DNA from: Wurfbainia villosa
Lineage: Eukaryota > Streptophyta > Magnoliopsida > Zingiberales > Zingiberaceae
NCBI GenBank assembly: GCA_025175895.1
Contig: CM046004.1
Location: 13,193,011 to 13,257,010, forward strand
Length of the DNA: 64,000 nt
Direction: 5' to 3'
Positions 10,081-22,630 of the stretch are shown here, in pieces. A model generated the notes under the pieces. The model worked only from the letters and a program-made list of their open reading frames with translations. It did no database searches and was not told the DNA's origin. A program made the translations under genes and the position numbers. How positions within the stretch are numbered: position 1 is the first letter of the stretch; each line of letters begins with the position of its first letter.

Positions 10081-11560
10081 GACTCCCACTTGGCCTAATG
10101 CCAATCGCTACGGTATCCAATACCATAAGCTCTAACATGACCCTCAAACTTACTTTGAGGTAATGCTTTAGTCAAAGGATCCGCTAAGTTCCTTTCAGTG
10201 GGAATTTTCTCGATTTGTATTTCGCTCCTACTTATGATCTCTCTGATAAGATGATAGCGGCGAAGCACATGTTTGGATCATTGATGAGACCACATCAAGT
10301 TCATAGATGAACTTATTGATCCAAACCGCTTCCTTTGCTGCTTCCAAAGCTGCAACGTATTCTGCCTTAGTGGCAGAATCCGCTATAGTGTCAAGCTTGG
10401 AACCTTTCCAACTTATTGCGCCTCCATTCTAGGTGAATACATATCCTGACTGAGACATGGAATCATCCTTGCATCCGGATCCGCATCCGTATACCCACGT
10501 ATCACCATGTACCCTTCTCCATATATTAGGAACACATCCTTAGTTCTTCTCAAGTACTTAAGGATCGCCTTAATAATACCGCCCAATGATCCATTCTGGA
10601 TCGGATTGGTATCCGCCGTGACACTCGTGAGCATACGATACATCGGGCCTCGTACATAACATAGCATACATGATAGATCCTATTGCGGATGCATAGGGAA
10701 TCTTACTCATGCAAATCCTCTCGCCTTCGGGCGGACACATAGACTTGAAAGGTGTACCCCATGCCCGATGGGCGAGATAACCTTTCTTGGATTCCGACAT
10801 GCTAAACCTCTTTAGCACTCGGCCTATATACGTAGACGCGAAAGACCAAGAAACCGCTTCGATCTATCTCTATAGATCTTAATCCCAAGGATGTAGGTTG
10901 CTTCTCCCGTGTCTTTCATGGAGAATGTCTTGGATAACCAAACCTTCATCGATCAGTAAGATTGAAACATCGTTTCCTATAAGTAGTATGTCATCGACAT
11001 ACAATACTAGGAATACGATCGCACTCCCACTAACCTTCTTGTACACACAAGGTTAAATGCGGACTTTTGTGAGAAATCAAACCTTTTGATTGTCTCATCA
11101 AAACGGATATTCCAGCTCTGGATGCTTGCTTCAATCCATAAATGGACCCGAATTTGCATACCTTGGTTTTATCAATCGATGTGAAACCTCAGTCAGTATC
11201 ATATACACGCCCTCGAGCAGTTTCCATTAAGGAAAGCCGCTTTCACATCCATCCGCCATATCTTATAATCATAATGAGCCGCTATGGCGGGAGCATCCGA
11301 ATGGATTTAAGATAGCTACAAAGTAATAGGTTTCGTCATAATCAACACCTTGCTTTTGACGATATCCTTTCGCCACCAATCTAGCCTTATAGGTAATCAC
11401 ATTATCCATGTCGGTTTTCTTCTTGAAAACCCACTTGCACCCTATAGGCTTTATGCCTTCAGGTGGGTCAACCAAGTTCCAAACTTGGTTTTCGTACATG
11501 GAATCCATTTCCGACTTCATGGCACCAAGCCACTTATCCCTTTCTGAACTTGTCAGCACT
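10081..11560 (-). pseudogene. Angela-like reverse transcriptase / RNase H remnant
   Basis: Copia RT and RNase H in pieces, which would copy element RNA into DNA. The N-terminal RT is in one frame near 11269-11559 (WLGAMKSEMDSMYENQVWNL, KPIGCKWVFKKK, ITYKARLVAKGYRQKQGVDY). It then breaks. Later RT sequence lies at about 10413-10818 in two frames (YASAIGSIMYAMLCTRPDVS; YLRRTKDVFLIYGE). RNase H remnants (KLDTIADSATKAEYVAALEA) lie near 10295-10400. The catalytic core between 10820 and 11270 reads only in shifting frames. Not functional. Confidence 0.9.
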
Positions 11561-11577
11561 TCTTCATAACTGGTAGG

Positions 11578-12504
11578 CTACTCATCATCAATGAGTAACA
11601 CGTCGTTCGATTCACTTACGAGAAATCCATATCTCTCAGGAATATTGCGTGTTCTACCAGATCTACGAATATGTGGTGTTACAATAGGTCCAGCCGATTG
11701 CTCATCACTATGAGTTGTCGGCTGTTGTGCTTCACCAGGTATCTCATCAATGTCTATTTGAGTCTCTCGAGCCTCCTCAAGCTCGACGACACTCCCACTG
11801 TTTTCTTGCAAGAGAAACTCTTTCTCTAGAAACACAGCATGCCTTGAAACAAACACCTTTTGTTCCATAGGATGATAGAATTGGTAACCCCTTGTTTCCT
11901 TAGGGTATCCAATAAATAGACATTTATCAGACTTAGCATCCAGTTTGTCTGATACAGTCCGCTTCACATAAGCAGGTCAACCCCATATCTTCAAGTAAGA
12001 TACATGAGGTTTCTTACCATTCCATATCTCATATGGAGTAGTTGAGACTACCTTGGTAGGCATTCTGTTTAACAAGTAAACAACTATCTGAAGTGCATAA
12101 CCCCAAAAGGACTTGGGAAGAGTTGCATGATTCATCATTGACCTAACCATGTCCAACAAGGTCCGGTTACGCCTCTCAGATACACCATTATGCTGTGGTG
12201 TATATGGCGGAGTCCATTGAGACAATATGTCATTGTCTCTTAGATAATCAAGAAACTCTTGACTTAAGTATTCACCACCTTGATCCGATCAAAGTATTTT
12301 AATACTCTTGTCATGTTGTTTCTCTACTTCATTTCTGAATTCTTTGAACCTTTCAAAGGCTTCAGACTTGTGTTTCATCAAGAACACATACCCAAACCGT
12401 GAGTGATCATCGGTGAAGGTAATGAAGTAGCTATAGCCTCCTAATGCTTGAGTTGACATAGGTCCATATACATCAGTATGTATTAGACCTAGTAACTCTC
12501 CCAC
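11578..12504 (-). pseudogene. Angela-like integrase remnant
   Basis: Copia integrase catalytic core and C-terminal region, broken into at least three frames. Visible parts are LLGLIHTDVYGPM..YFITFTDDHSRFGYVF (near 12430), the SDQGGEY region near 12280, YTPQHNGVSERRNRTLLDMV (near 12170) and TPYEIWNGKKPHVSYLKIWG (near 12000). They are followed by KCLFIGYPKETRGYQFYHP and an RRSGRTRNIPERYGFLVS linker (11590-11900). Catalytic Asp/Glu neighbourhoods are present, but stops at about 11970 and 12288 prevent a product. Confidence 0.9.
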
Positions 12505-13323
12505 TCATTCACCTTTTCCAGTAAAAGGTAACTTAGTCATCTTGCCTTTTAAGCATGATTCGCATGTATCGTATGAATCCAATTCAAACGATTCCAGAAT
12601 TCCACATCGGTGTAATTCGGACATGCGTTTCTTGCTTACATGGCCAAGACGACAATGCCACATGTAGGAGTCTATTTGATTATCCTTTCGAGCACTCTTG
12701 TTGCTTGCTTCGATATTGCAAATGTCACTGGATACGTCCAACGTATAAATACCATTGCTTAAAGTTCCAGTCCCATAAAGAACCCCATTCAAAGTTATGT
12801 AACAACAATTGTTACTAAACGTCAAATGGAAACCATTTCTATTTAAACAAGAAATAGAAATGATGTTCTTTATCAACAAAGGAATATAAAAGCAATTGTC
12901 CAGTTCTAAGACAAGTCCTGCAGGGAGTTTCAACAAATACGTTCCGATGGCGAGTGCAGCAACCTTTGCTTCATTCCCAACACGTAAATTTGACTCTCCC
13001 TTGACGAGTCTTCTTCTATTCCTTAGCCCATGTATGTTATTACATATATGTGAGCCACACCCAGTATCCAATACCCAAGTGTCTAAGGAAATAGAATGAC
13101 AATCAATAAAGAAGATTTCTGAAGAAGATGGGGCATCCGATGCCTTATCCTTCTTCATGGACTCAAGATAAATCTTGCACTTTCTTCGCAAATGTCTCTC
13201 CTTGCCATAATGATGGCAAGTTTCCTTTTGTGCTAGTTCTACCTTCTTAGCCCTTCTCTTCTTTCCCTTCTGCTGTTCCTTTGACTTCCTCTTAGAACCT
13301 TTCTTTGAGGAATCAACTAACAA
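12505..13323 (-). pseudogene. Angela-like zinc knuckle, protease and pre-integrase
   Basis: A 272-codon open stretch. A lysine-rich segment is followed by a degenerate CCHC knuckle (CHHYGKERHLRRKC; the second Cys is Tyr-shifted), then an aspartic protease active site in WVLDTGCGSHIC, and a GAG-pre-integrase zinc region (HCRLGHVSKKRM then CESC..GK). It would normally be part of one gag-pol polyprotein. Here it is cut from gag by a shift near 13323 and from integrase by a stop at 12505. Confidence 0.88.
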
Positions 13324-13334
13324 GACTGGCCCCC

Positions 13335-13762
13335 GCTGCTTCTCAAGACTCCACAGTCTTCAAAGATATCGAGCAAGACTACAGATGAACCTCCTAGCAT
13401 CTCAGAGGTGAAGACGAGCTTTGAGACTTCGAACCTTTAGAATCTCACTTGCTCATCAACCAACTCACAAAGATGAAGGACTACGATATGAGCATCCATA
13501 TGCTCATGCTGTTTTCGTAGCTTGGGTTCCATCATGGCTAGCATGATGCAACTCATTTGTTCAGAATCACTCACATGTTTCTGATAGGCCAACAATTGGT
13601 CCAGAGTTGCATTGTCACTAGGATGGGCGGGAAGAGGCGCTTCGAGGACATACAAGCTTTTCCACCTTGAGAACAATTCTCAGGTTTCTAAGCTAGTCCA
13701 AGAAGTTTGGCCCGATCAAATTTATTTGAATCCAAAATGGAACGCAAATTCAAACACATCAT
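13335..13762 (-). pseudogene. Angela-like gag remnant
   Basis: The gag part reads SILDSNKFDRAKLLGLA, a stop, KPENC, then after a shift LYVLEAPLPAHPS..DQLLAYQKHVSDSEQMSCIML..EHMDAHIVVLHLCELVDEQVRF. This follows the usual Angela gag layout. It is broken by at least one stop and one frameshift. Confidence 0.8.
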
Positions 13763-15039
13763 GATCAATATATTAACTTAGAAATACAAACGAGCATATA
13801 TGAGAAAGATGATTTTTAAAATGCATCAATATACATTTATAAATCCCATTCATTTTTCGAATTTCAAAAACCCCAAAATCACTTCGGGAGATCGTAGGTC
13901 CATCTCCGAATGGGCTGATATCCATCATAGTTATGAACAACCTTGGAGAGAGTCCAACAAGTCATTCATAACTACGACGGTAGGTATCATCTATACCGAT
14001 TGCATATCCCGTATATGCAACTATCACAATGTGCTATCAACTAATTGAATGTTCACACATACATCGGGTTGTTAACACATTAACAAGTATGCATCATATG
14101 CATAGCACCCAACTTCACCTCCCTTTACATCGACCTTGGAGAGAGTCCAACAAGCCGATGCTCCAGGTTAAAGCCAACCCATTAATCAGGACATAGTTTT
14201 AATATGGTTAGAGCGCATTCAACCAATTAGCCCAGCTTGGAGAGAGTCCAACAACCAAAGCTAACGATTGACCTCTGACTCTTACCATATTAGTATTAAA
14301 CTATTCCATGGTTTGAACATATTCAGGTTCAAGCCGGGCTTGGAGAGAGTCCAACAACCCAAACAAGAAACAGAACTCTGGTTCTAACCATATTAATGGA
14401 AGGTGTAGGCTTTAATATTGATTAAGGGTTTTATGTCTCATCCTCTTTGCATGCAAATAACTATTATCTACATGGCATGGCATACATGGCATACATCTAC
14501 ATGTCACGACACGCATGGCATAATGTTATGCATCTAATGCAATTACATGGCATACAATTATGTCATGTATATAATTTCCTTATATGTCATAACTATTTAT
14601 GGAAATAAAATATGTTTAAGATTTGATTCTCCAAATCAAATCATAATTAAATTAGGAAACAAATTTCCAAATCTAATCACATATTTTATTCATGGAATTA
14701 TTTGATTAAGGAAAATCTATTTAGGAAACCAATTTCCTAAATCTTTAAAACTACTTATGGAAATGAAATATTTTAAGATTTGATTTCCCAAATCAAATCA
14801 TGATTAAATTAGGAAACAAATTTCCAGAATCTAATCAAATATTTTATTTATGGAAAATATAAATTTCCACAAATACTTCCAACTTTCCAAAAGTGGAAGA
14901 TTTCCATAAATACTTCTAGACTTTCCAAAATTGAAAAATTTCCATAAATTCTTCTAAATTTCCAAAATTTAGAAAATTTCCAGAAATACATTATGACTAT
15001 CGCAAAACCATTTTACGATTATGTCGAAACACAACCTGG
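13763..15039 (-). repeat. Angela-like 5' leader with internal repeats
   Basis: Untranslated stretch between the PBS and gag, with no supportable ORF. It contains four copies of CTTGGAGAGAGTCCAACAA (near 13942, 14137, 14229, 14339), each in a diverged longer unit, and an A/T-rich part (14440-15000) with repeated TTTATGGAAAT and AAATTTCC(A)AA blocks. Confidence 0.75.
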
Positions 15040-15051
15040 GCTCTGATACCA
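15040..15051 (-). other. Primer binding site, Angela-like element
   Basis: GCTCTGATACCA on the plus strand is the complement of TGGTATCAGAGC, two bases from the LTR at 15053. Confidence 0.93.
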
Positions 15052-15052
15052 C

Positions 15053-17222
15053 TGTTGGGTTTCCTGACCGCGGTGTGTGTGTTCGATCATGTTTCAGAAA
15101 TAGAGCACAGCGGAAGCAATAAAATAATAAATACTCCTATTTATTACAACACACACACACGCATGCTATTACAACAAGTGTAGACATAACCGTAAATTAA
15201 AATTGCAATAAAAGGAAATTAAACTACGTTATACCTTCGTATGACGTGTAGCGGAACGGCATCAACCGAACGATCCTCGTAAGAATCGCTCTATCCGTAT
15301 CCACGCCGAGCTCCTCGGGATGACTTCGCTAAGCCACGAGCTTCGCCTTCGTGACGGGTTACTAGCCTCGTGTTGAAGACGACGTGATCGAGAGATGATC
15401 ACGATCCGAATCCAAATTCGATCCAAAACGAAGTTCTCAAAACTTGCTTCTCCGAGAGGTATTCACAACCGCTTGACGAATCCTTCGCCCTCCACCTCAG
15501 AGGATTACCGGAGATCAAATCCCGTAATGTTAGCCGCTGTCGGAGCACTAACCGCCGCCCAAACGACGCTCGAGAAGGAGAAGAAGCTGTCCAGAAAACT
15601 GGACAGCTTGGTGGAGGAGATAGGCGCCGCCAACAAAGGAAGCCAAGTGCTTACCTTGATGCCAAACCTAAGGAGGATCGCCGAACTCTTCCGCAGCAGC
15701 TCGACGCCGGCGAGGAGGAAGGAAGCCGCCTTGACGCGGATGGAGGTGCTATGGGCGGCAACACAAGTGGGCGGCAACAATGTGTTGGCGGCTAGGGTTT
15801 GGATGATTGGATTAGTTAGGGTTTAACAATCCCTTAAGCCCACTTTTATAGAGAACTAATTCTCTTAATGGTTAATGGATCATATCCATAAAGCCCGCTA
15901 ACCCGCTCCATTAAGATAAGTTAAAATAAACCAAACCATGATGGTTTATTTTAAGTTAAAACGAACCGAACCAACCTTTGGTTCATTCGTTTAATATAAA
16001 CCAAACCCTTTGGTTTATTCTTATCCATTGGATTAGAACCAAACCATTTTGGTCCATCCATTATGTCTTCATAAGACACGGCCCATCCACGCCCATTGCG
16101 ATCAAACAATTTCATGCTCGCTTATGTTTGGTCCAACCAAACATAGTTTCTCGAGAATCCCATTCTCAAGCTCGCTTTAAATCCTTTGGATTACACTGCA
16201 GCGTGTGACCAAATAGGTTCTCGGTTTATGTTGGCCGCCTATAATTAACCATTAATTATAGAACGATCATGAGTGGCACCTAGTAGTACATCATGATCCC
16301 CAATTAACCAAAAGATCAATTGATCCGTAACTATTTCAAACCCTTCAAGAGCTCGAATGAATCGTGCCCCATTCCCTTCACTCATCTTATACCCACTTGG
16401 TTCGTGACATGGTCTATTGTGTCCGGTCCCTCACTAGGTGACTCACGCCACACCTAGCCCAAGTGTCATTTCTTCGTCCTACGGATTCTAGTTACTCCAC
16501 ATGTATCGAAGAGTACCTTACTCTAAAACATGTAATGCTTTGGCCAAAGACTTTAGTAACAATCCGACGAGAGGCCATGGGTATACATCTCCTCGCAAGG
16601 AGTGGTGAATCCTTTATAGGCTATTCAAACACCTTCGATCACTTCGACTTATACCCAATCATCTCGGGTCCACATCTCCTCAGAGATGTTTGCTTAAGAT
16701 GTCAAAGCATAAGTCTCCATGATCAAGATGACTTGAATACCGCAAGTCAAAGGAACATCGCACTTAAGCCACAGTAAGAACTTCATTGACATATCTATAT
16801 ATGCAGAGAACCATATGAAGTCTTACAGCTGGTCACTCCAATGAACTAGTTACCATAACTAACATCCACGATTAACTCCGGACATCACTATGTCTCCAGC
16901 CAGTGAGAATCAGCTGCTTGGATACACCAAGGAGTATACCTCGTGCTAGTCTCAACAGAATTGATGGTGTCCAGATCCATCAATTCATCGACTAGGGATA
17001 ATTCCGATACATCACAATTACACATGTAGAGATACTCACTAGTTGTGATCCAATCACAAATTCTCTCATGCTGTGAATCGTATCGTGGACATTCAGTAAA
17101 TGAGTTTAAGATCCAATCAAATACATAAAACATGTATACTCAAATAGTGAATCTTCATTTATCATATAAATGGTTCATACATAAGGCGATTGCCTTAGGA
17201 CATCTCTCATATATTACTAACA
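15053..17222 (-). repeat. 5' LTR of the Angela-like element
   Basis: Homologous along its length to 7914-10080. Differences are mostly one- to few-base indels, often next to CG. ORFs within it (such as 15395-15826 and 16463-16777) have shifted counterparts in the other LTR and are not genes. Confidence 0.93.
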
Positions 17223-17227
17223 GTTGA

Positions 17228-18714
17228 TCCAAGGAAGAAGATGAAGTTGTGTGTAACTCACCAAATTAATTCAACCATCAAAACTCCTAAAGTGGTCGGC
17301 TATTTCAAGGCTTGGGAGGTTACATGCATGCATGTAACTCCCATGGCTCTTGGTCTCCCTCATGAGGTGGCACCACATGATAAGTCAATGATGATGTGGA
17401 GCATCATCATTGGCCGTCCATGCCAAGTCATCATCATAACATGACATTTGGTCAAGTCAAACTTGACCTTTCATCTTCCCTCTCAAGTCAAGTCAAACTT
17501 GACCTCTAATCTCTCATGGTTGATCAAATCTAACCACTTGACTCAAGTCAATTTGATTTAATGAATCTCTATTCATTAATTTAAATTGACTTAATGAATC
17601 AAATCTAAATTAGACTCATTCAACACTTGAATCAACTTGAGTCTAACTCAATTAGTCTAATTTGGTTTACTCTTAATCCAATTTGGTTCATCCCATGAAC
17701 CTAATCCTCATGGTTCATCATATGAACCTAATCTCCATCTAATTGCCCTTATGTGTGTGACTCTATAGGTTCTTGTAACGTTGGCAATGCCCCTAAACCG
17801 ATTTAGAAACATAAGCAATGAGTGGTATCTAGCAACACATCATTGCTACCCAAGTTACAAGAATGTTGAGCTCCAATATCACCTTTGTGACTACTAATTG
17901 TGACTCTCACAATATGTGACAATGTCCCTCTATCCTTGACATCTATATTGACCAATTGAGGCATAGACCGTGTCATCCTCGGTACAATCTATATCTTGAA
18001 CTCCAAGTAGACTCACTCTAATCAAATGAGCTCAATATCTCATATTGACTCATTTGGGCATGGCCATGCACTTCGTGGTCTCACTCTATCAAGAATATCG
18101 ATGTCACCCCCATCATATAGGAGGGATAGATCCCATCTACATCACTCACATCCCTCCGTATAATTTGTTACATACCTAGTAATCGCCTTTATAGTCCACC
18201 CATTTACGGGTGACGTTTGACGAAGCCAAAGTATGCAACTCCTGATGTAGGGAACCATGGTGACTTCAGGTCTAAGGACTAATAGTCATACTAATAGTCA
18301 CATGAGAAAGTATATGACACTCATATAACGATCCATGATACTTTCTCATGGCGGGTCATTCAGTATACATTCTTCAATGCATACCCATGTGTCAACTTGA
18401 TATCTCATATCTATCACTTGTGAGATCAAGTCATCGTGTTGACCTACATGCTAGTCTCTACGCATTAACATTGTCCCTGAATGTTAATACTCGACTAGGA
18501 ATGATTAAGAGTAATATTCTCTATATCATCTCATTATCGATTCAACCAATCGATTGATATAGATAAGAACCTACTACTCAAGGATATTATTATATTTAGT
18601 TATTTGGCACTAATACAAGTAAATATAATAATCATGCCTTTATAAATAGGAATATGATACAATAAAGTCCATACAACAATCATCACATGATTGGCTCTAG
18701 GGCTTTCACTAACA
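17228..18714 (-). repeat. Right part of the interrupted copia solo LTR
   Basis: Remainder of the LTR begun at 7566, with no gene. It is rich in short inverted repeats (TCAAGTCAAACTTGA twice, AATGAATCTCTATTCATT, GGTTCATCATATGAACC). Confidence 0.8.
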
Positions 18715-19907
18715 GAGTCAACATCCGAATCGGTGGAAGTCTCCACCTCTAGGATTGAGAGGGAGGAGAGATCACCTTCCATGTTGGATCAAGAAGAAGC
18801 TTCTATCTCCGAGAGAGATGAAGAACTCACTCTGGCCACCACCATTGACCTAGGTAACTCAAACACTTTAATTAATAATAAAAATCATATAATTTTCTTT
18901 GAGTGTAGGGAACCCGAGCACTATAAGAGCAAGTGTCCTAAAAAGGTCAATAAGGCTCCATCGGTGACAAAGGTCAAGGATGTCGATGCCCCAACAATTA
19001 AAAACAAGGAGCACATCATTTGCTTCAAATGTCAACAAAGAGGGCAGTATAGGAATCAATTCCCTAGGGGGAGGAAGCCTAGCAAGGTCCAAGAAGGAGC
19101 TACACATATAGGGGAGTCTCTAAGGCAAACCCTAAAGTATATTTTAGTAATGCACATTCTTTAATTAATAGGCAAAAGCATGCTAAGAATTTTATTGCTA
19201 TTACTCATGAACAAAAGAATGCTAGAAATAGATTTTATTGTCTAGGTGCTAAACATGTCAATCTTAGAAATAAGGAGAAATTTGAGACTAATATCCCTAG
19301 AAAAATCCTGCCTAGGGAAACAATTAAGAAGATATAGAGTCAATTAGGTTTTAATGCTAAGAAAGATAGTCATATGCCTAGGAAGGGCAAAAATGATCAA
19401 AGAAACAATGAGCTCACCAAATTAGAGAAATTAGAGCTAGAGAATAAAGTTTTGGGGTCAAAATTTGAGAAAATGGAGAAGACCCTTAGGAAAATACAAA
19501 ATCAAATGCAAGGGTCAAATGGTCAAAATTTAGATCCTAGGAAGCAAGAACCTTCAAGGGGCAAGAAAGGTTTGAGTCACAAACCGAACCCCAAGAAGAC
19601 ATATCATAATGTTCCATTTGATTATGGAACTCAACCTAGGTCTAGGAAAACCAAGGTCACAAGGGAAGTCATCCCTAGAGTTGACCATGGTAAGTGCCTA
19701 GTGGCTAGGGTTTCGAAGAAACCTATGGAAGCCACTAAGAAGGTTATAAGGGGAGTCACCCCTAGAGTTAACCTAGGCAAGACTCAAATGACCAAGGCTA
19801 CCAAGCCTAGGAGGGTATCTAGGGAAGTCATCCCTAAGAAATACCTAGTAAACCCAAGGAACTCCAATAGGTATTGGGTTCCTAGGAGCGTGATCGATTC
19901 ACGCTAA
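18715..19907 (+). pseudogene. Gag of copy 1, C-terminal part
   Basis: Continuation of the gag begun at 7132. Two CCHC zinc knuckles are recognisable but damaged: FFECREPEHYKSKC (first Cys and Gly lost) and CFKCQQRGQYRNQF (His and last Cys lost). A frame break occurs near 19160. From 19374 the frame reopens with a coiled-coil-like segment (LEKLELENKVLGSKFEKMEK) and a basic C-terminus ending RYWVPRSVIDSR, colinear with copy 3. Confidence 0.85.
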
Positions 19908-21736
19908 ATGGGTCAGGTTGTGCCAACTTTAAATGAATGGGTAGTTAACCTAACCATGGTAAAGGTGGCACTTTAGGTCATTTTCAAGGTTATAGATATC
20001 TTGTAAATAGGTTTGAATTTAAATCCTAAAGGATTTTAGAATGTGCCAATATATTTTAAAAATTATAAAAAATCAATCAATTTGGCACAAATGAGGTTTA
20101 GAGGTTTTGGTGTGCCATTTGGGTTTTTGGCACACTTAGGGGATAATTTATTATATGGAAAAATGAACTTAATAATAACAAATGACAATCAATATTAAAA
20201 TTTAGGTATTGTTATACCTATACCTTTTATTTTCCATGCTTTATTTGTCATTGCCATGTCATGACATTATATCTCATTTTTATCATTAAATATGTCATGA
20301 TCATGCTTAGGTTTTTCTTTTATGTTATGTATATTTAGGTTATATTTTATGCCATGATATCATGATCATTGATTATGTTTATTTACGTTATTATTTATGT
20401 CATGATCATTCATGCATTAATAAAATTGATTTAAGGACTATGACATGACTTGAAGTCCCATGTATAAGGGAGTCAAGTAGTGTCTTAGAAAATGCATGAG
20501 GTCTTAGATTAAGATGAACAAAACTCACATCTTACATCACATTGATTTGTGTGTGTTTTCATACACCCTAGACACATGTGAGATGCTAGGAAATGAGTTA
20601 AGTTTGAGATGCATAGTTTTTGCATCTAGATGAACTCAAACTCATCTTATATCATAGGTGGATCATGGGGAAAGCTAATGTGCAAGTCATGTGCATTGAG
20701 CCCATTGATCATGATCCAATATAGATTTTAAAAAATATTAAAATCATTTTAGAAAACCTTGGTGAAGTCTATCTTTTGATAGCAATCACCATTGATAGAG
20801 TTGATACAAAGTAGGGCCAAAACATTAAACTTTTCGATGGTTTTGAACTTTGTATCAATCTCATTATTTTATGGGTATTTTATTTTTCAAATATTTTTCA
20901 CCCATAATGATTGACATAAGTATTATACATATGAACTTTCATGATTTTTCGTATTGTGTATAATTACTTATGATTTTTGAAAAACCATTTCTGATTTCTG
21001 AAATCTGCATTTGCATATATCAGTCGATTGCTGCTTATGGTAGTCAACTGACGTCAATGACAGTCGACTAGTGACTGTAAGAGTCGACTGCTAACTTGAT
21101 TTTGGGTAAACAAGGTTTGTTTAGCCTGATTTCAGCTATGTTAGGCTACCCTAACTGCTCCTAACCCTAGAATATGCATTGAAAAACATTGGAAAGGGTG
21201 AAAATCCATTGGATATGGATTAAGAGAGTTATTTAGGGTATGTATCAATTTTAAGGTGTATGAAAGTTCAAGGTTGAACTTTTAACCTTAATTTTGAAGT
21301 TTTAGTGTTCCTATAGACTTAAGGACTCTCTAAGGGCATTGTTGGTGCAATGGTCAAGGGGGAGCAAGCCTTCAGAGGGAGATATCCATCATGGGATGAT
21401 GAAAGTGTTCTTCCTCATAAGGGGGAGAATTTTGGGAGAATGTGAGATGTCCAATTTGGAAATTGGGAGAGTTTGAAGGAGTGTCTCTCTTGAGTGATAT
21501 GAGACTTATCACTAGGAAGAGTGAAGACATCCTAGGTATTTTTGCACCAAGGGAGAGATTGTAAGATCTCATTGGGATATGAGACATTGACCTCCTTGGG
21601 GAGAACCTTTTTGATGTATGTCAAAAAGGGAGAGAACTTGAGATTCCCAATTTGGAAAATTGGGAGGATTGGATTGAGTTAGTGTTCTAACTCAAAGATG
21701 TTGGTTTTTTTTATCAAACATCAAAAAGGGAGAGAT
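19908..21736 (+). other. 3' noncoding region of copy 1 and polypurine tract
   Basis: No supported gene. Blocks are shared with copies 2 and 3: a CATGACAT-rich stretch (20230-20470) and a block near 20760-20880 with GATAGCAATCACCATTGATA and GATACAAAGTAGGGCC. Some CAGTCGACTG variants occur near 21020-21090. It ends with AAAAAGGGAGAGAT just before the LTR at 21737, a PPT-like tract. Confidence 0.75.
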
Positions 21737-22630
21737 TGTTGGTGCATTAATCGACCCAGGTCACTATTGACCAGACTCGAGTTTGACTCAAGTAGTGTTT
21801 TGATGTTTGACATTGATGTTTGATATTGATGTTTGACATTAATGTTCGATAAAATATATGACAATGTGATTGTCATGGGAAAGTCCAAGTCTTGAGTACT
21901 TGACAATGGAAAGTCCAAGTCATGGGTACTTGACATGGAAAGTCCAAGTCATGGGTACTTGGCATGGAAAGTCCAAGCATGAGTCTTGGCAAGGAAAGTC
22001 CAAGTTTGAGTCTTGACAATTGGAAAGTTCAACATGGGTTGGCAAGGAAAGTCCAAGGGGTGATATTGGCGGCGTAAAATCCAAAGGTGGAGTCTTGGCA
22101 GCATAAGTCCAATGGTTGGTGGCGTAAAGTCCAAGCGATAGTCTTGGCAGCGTAAGCCCAATGTGCTTTGGTGGAGTAGACCAGCTTAGCATGACAATAG
22201 CCGATGGAAGTACCTGAAGGCTAGCATATGGATGAACAAGTCATGGATGACTTGGAGGGATCTGATAGACGTGAGGCTGACGGAGGTGGCTAGAAGACTT
22301 AGGTCTAGGCTAAGGGTAGTCTAGCAAGTATGAGGGCATCATACTTGAGGTTAAACCTCATGTTTGAGATTATCAATCGACTGGGGCTTTGGACCAGTCG
22401 ATTAGTCAAGTGTTTTGACACTTGGCAGCTGAGTTGACTTATAGCAATCGACTGGGATTATGGCCAGTCAAACTACTCAGAGTCGATTGATGTTCGACTA
22501 AAGAGAATACCGGCTGATCACAGATCGGGCCGATCGATGGTTGAGCAATGACTATGGATGATGTTGGTTGGGGTTAAGAGAGCAGAATGCTCGATAGCTG
22601 ATTGGTCAGTCGGCTACGACCCTGATAGTC
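21737..22630 (+). repeat. 3' LTR of copy 1, left part
   Basis: Starts TGTTGGTGCATTAATCG. Matches the 5' LTR up to CGACCCTGATAGTC, where a solo LTR is inserted. Contains a hairpin array (about 21880-22175) and a palindrome field (22370-22625) in which several sites are altered to GATCG-type sequence. Confidence 0.85.

Larger units (their letters stand above)
7914..17222 (-). mobile_element. Angela/BARE-like Ty1-copia retrotransposon, decayed
   Basis: A complete 9.3-kb insertion in minus orientation with perfect TSD GTTGA (7909-7913, 17223-17227). The LTRs are 7914-10080 (3') and 15053-17222 (5'), each about 2.17 kb. The PBS is on the minus strand at 15040-15051. Read from right to left it has a long leader, gag, protease, integrase, RT and RNase H remnants, which is copia order. 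The integrase-to-RT wording resembles BARE-1/Angela. All coding parts have frameshifts or stops, though the LTRs are still very similar to each other. Confidence 0.93.
7566..18714 (-). mobile_element. Copia LTR (solo), interrupted by an Angela-like element
   Basis: Edges TGTTGGG (7566) and ACTAACA (18714) with perfect TSD GAGTC (7561-7565, 18715-18719) inside the copy 1 gag. Removing the inner element (7914-17222 plus one TSD) leaves about 1.8 kb with no PBS, PPT or coding sequence, so I read it as a solo LTR. The 17760-18700 part is similar to the solo LTR at 50827-52441 (shared GTAGGGAACCATGGTGACTT-type stretch and CGCCTTTATAGTC). Orientation is inferred from the related Angela-like LTR and is less certain. 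Confidence 0.85.
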
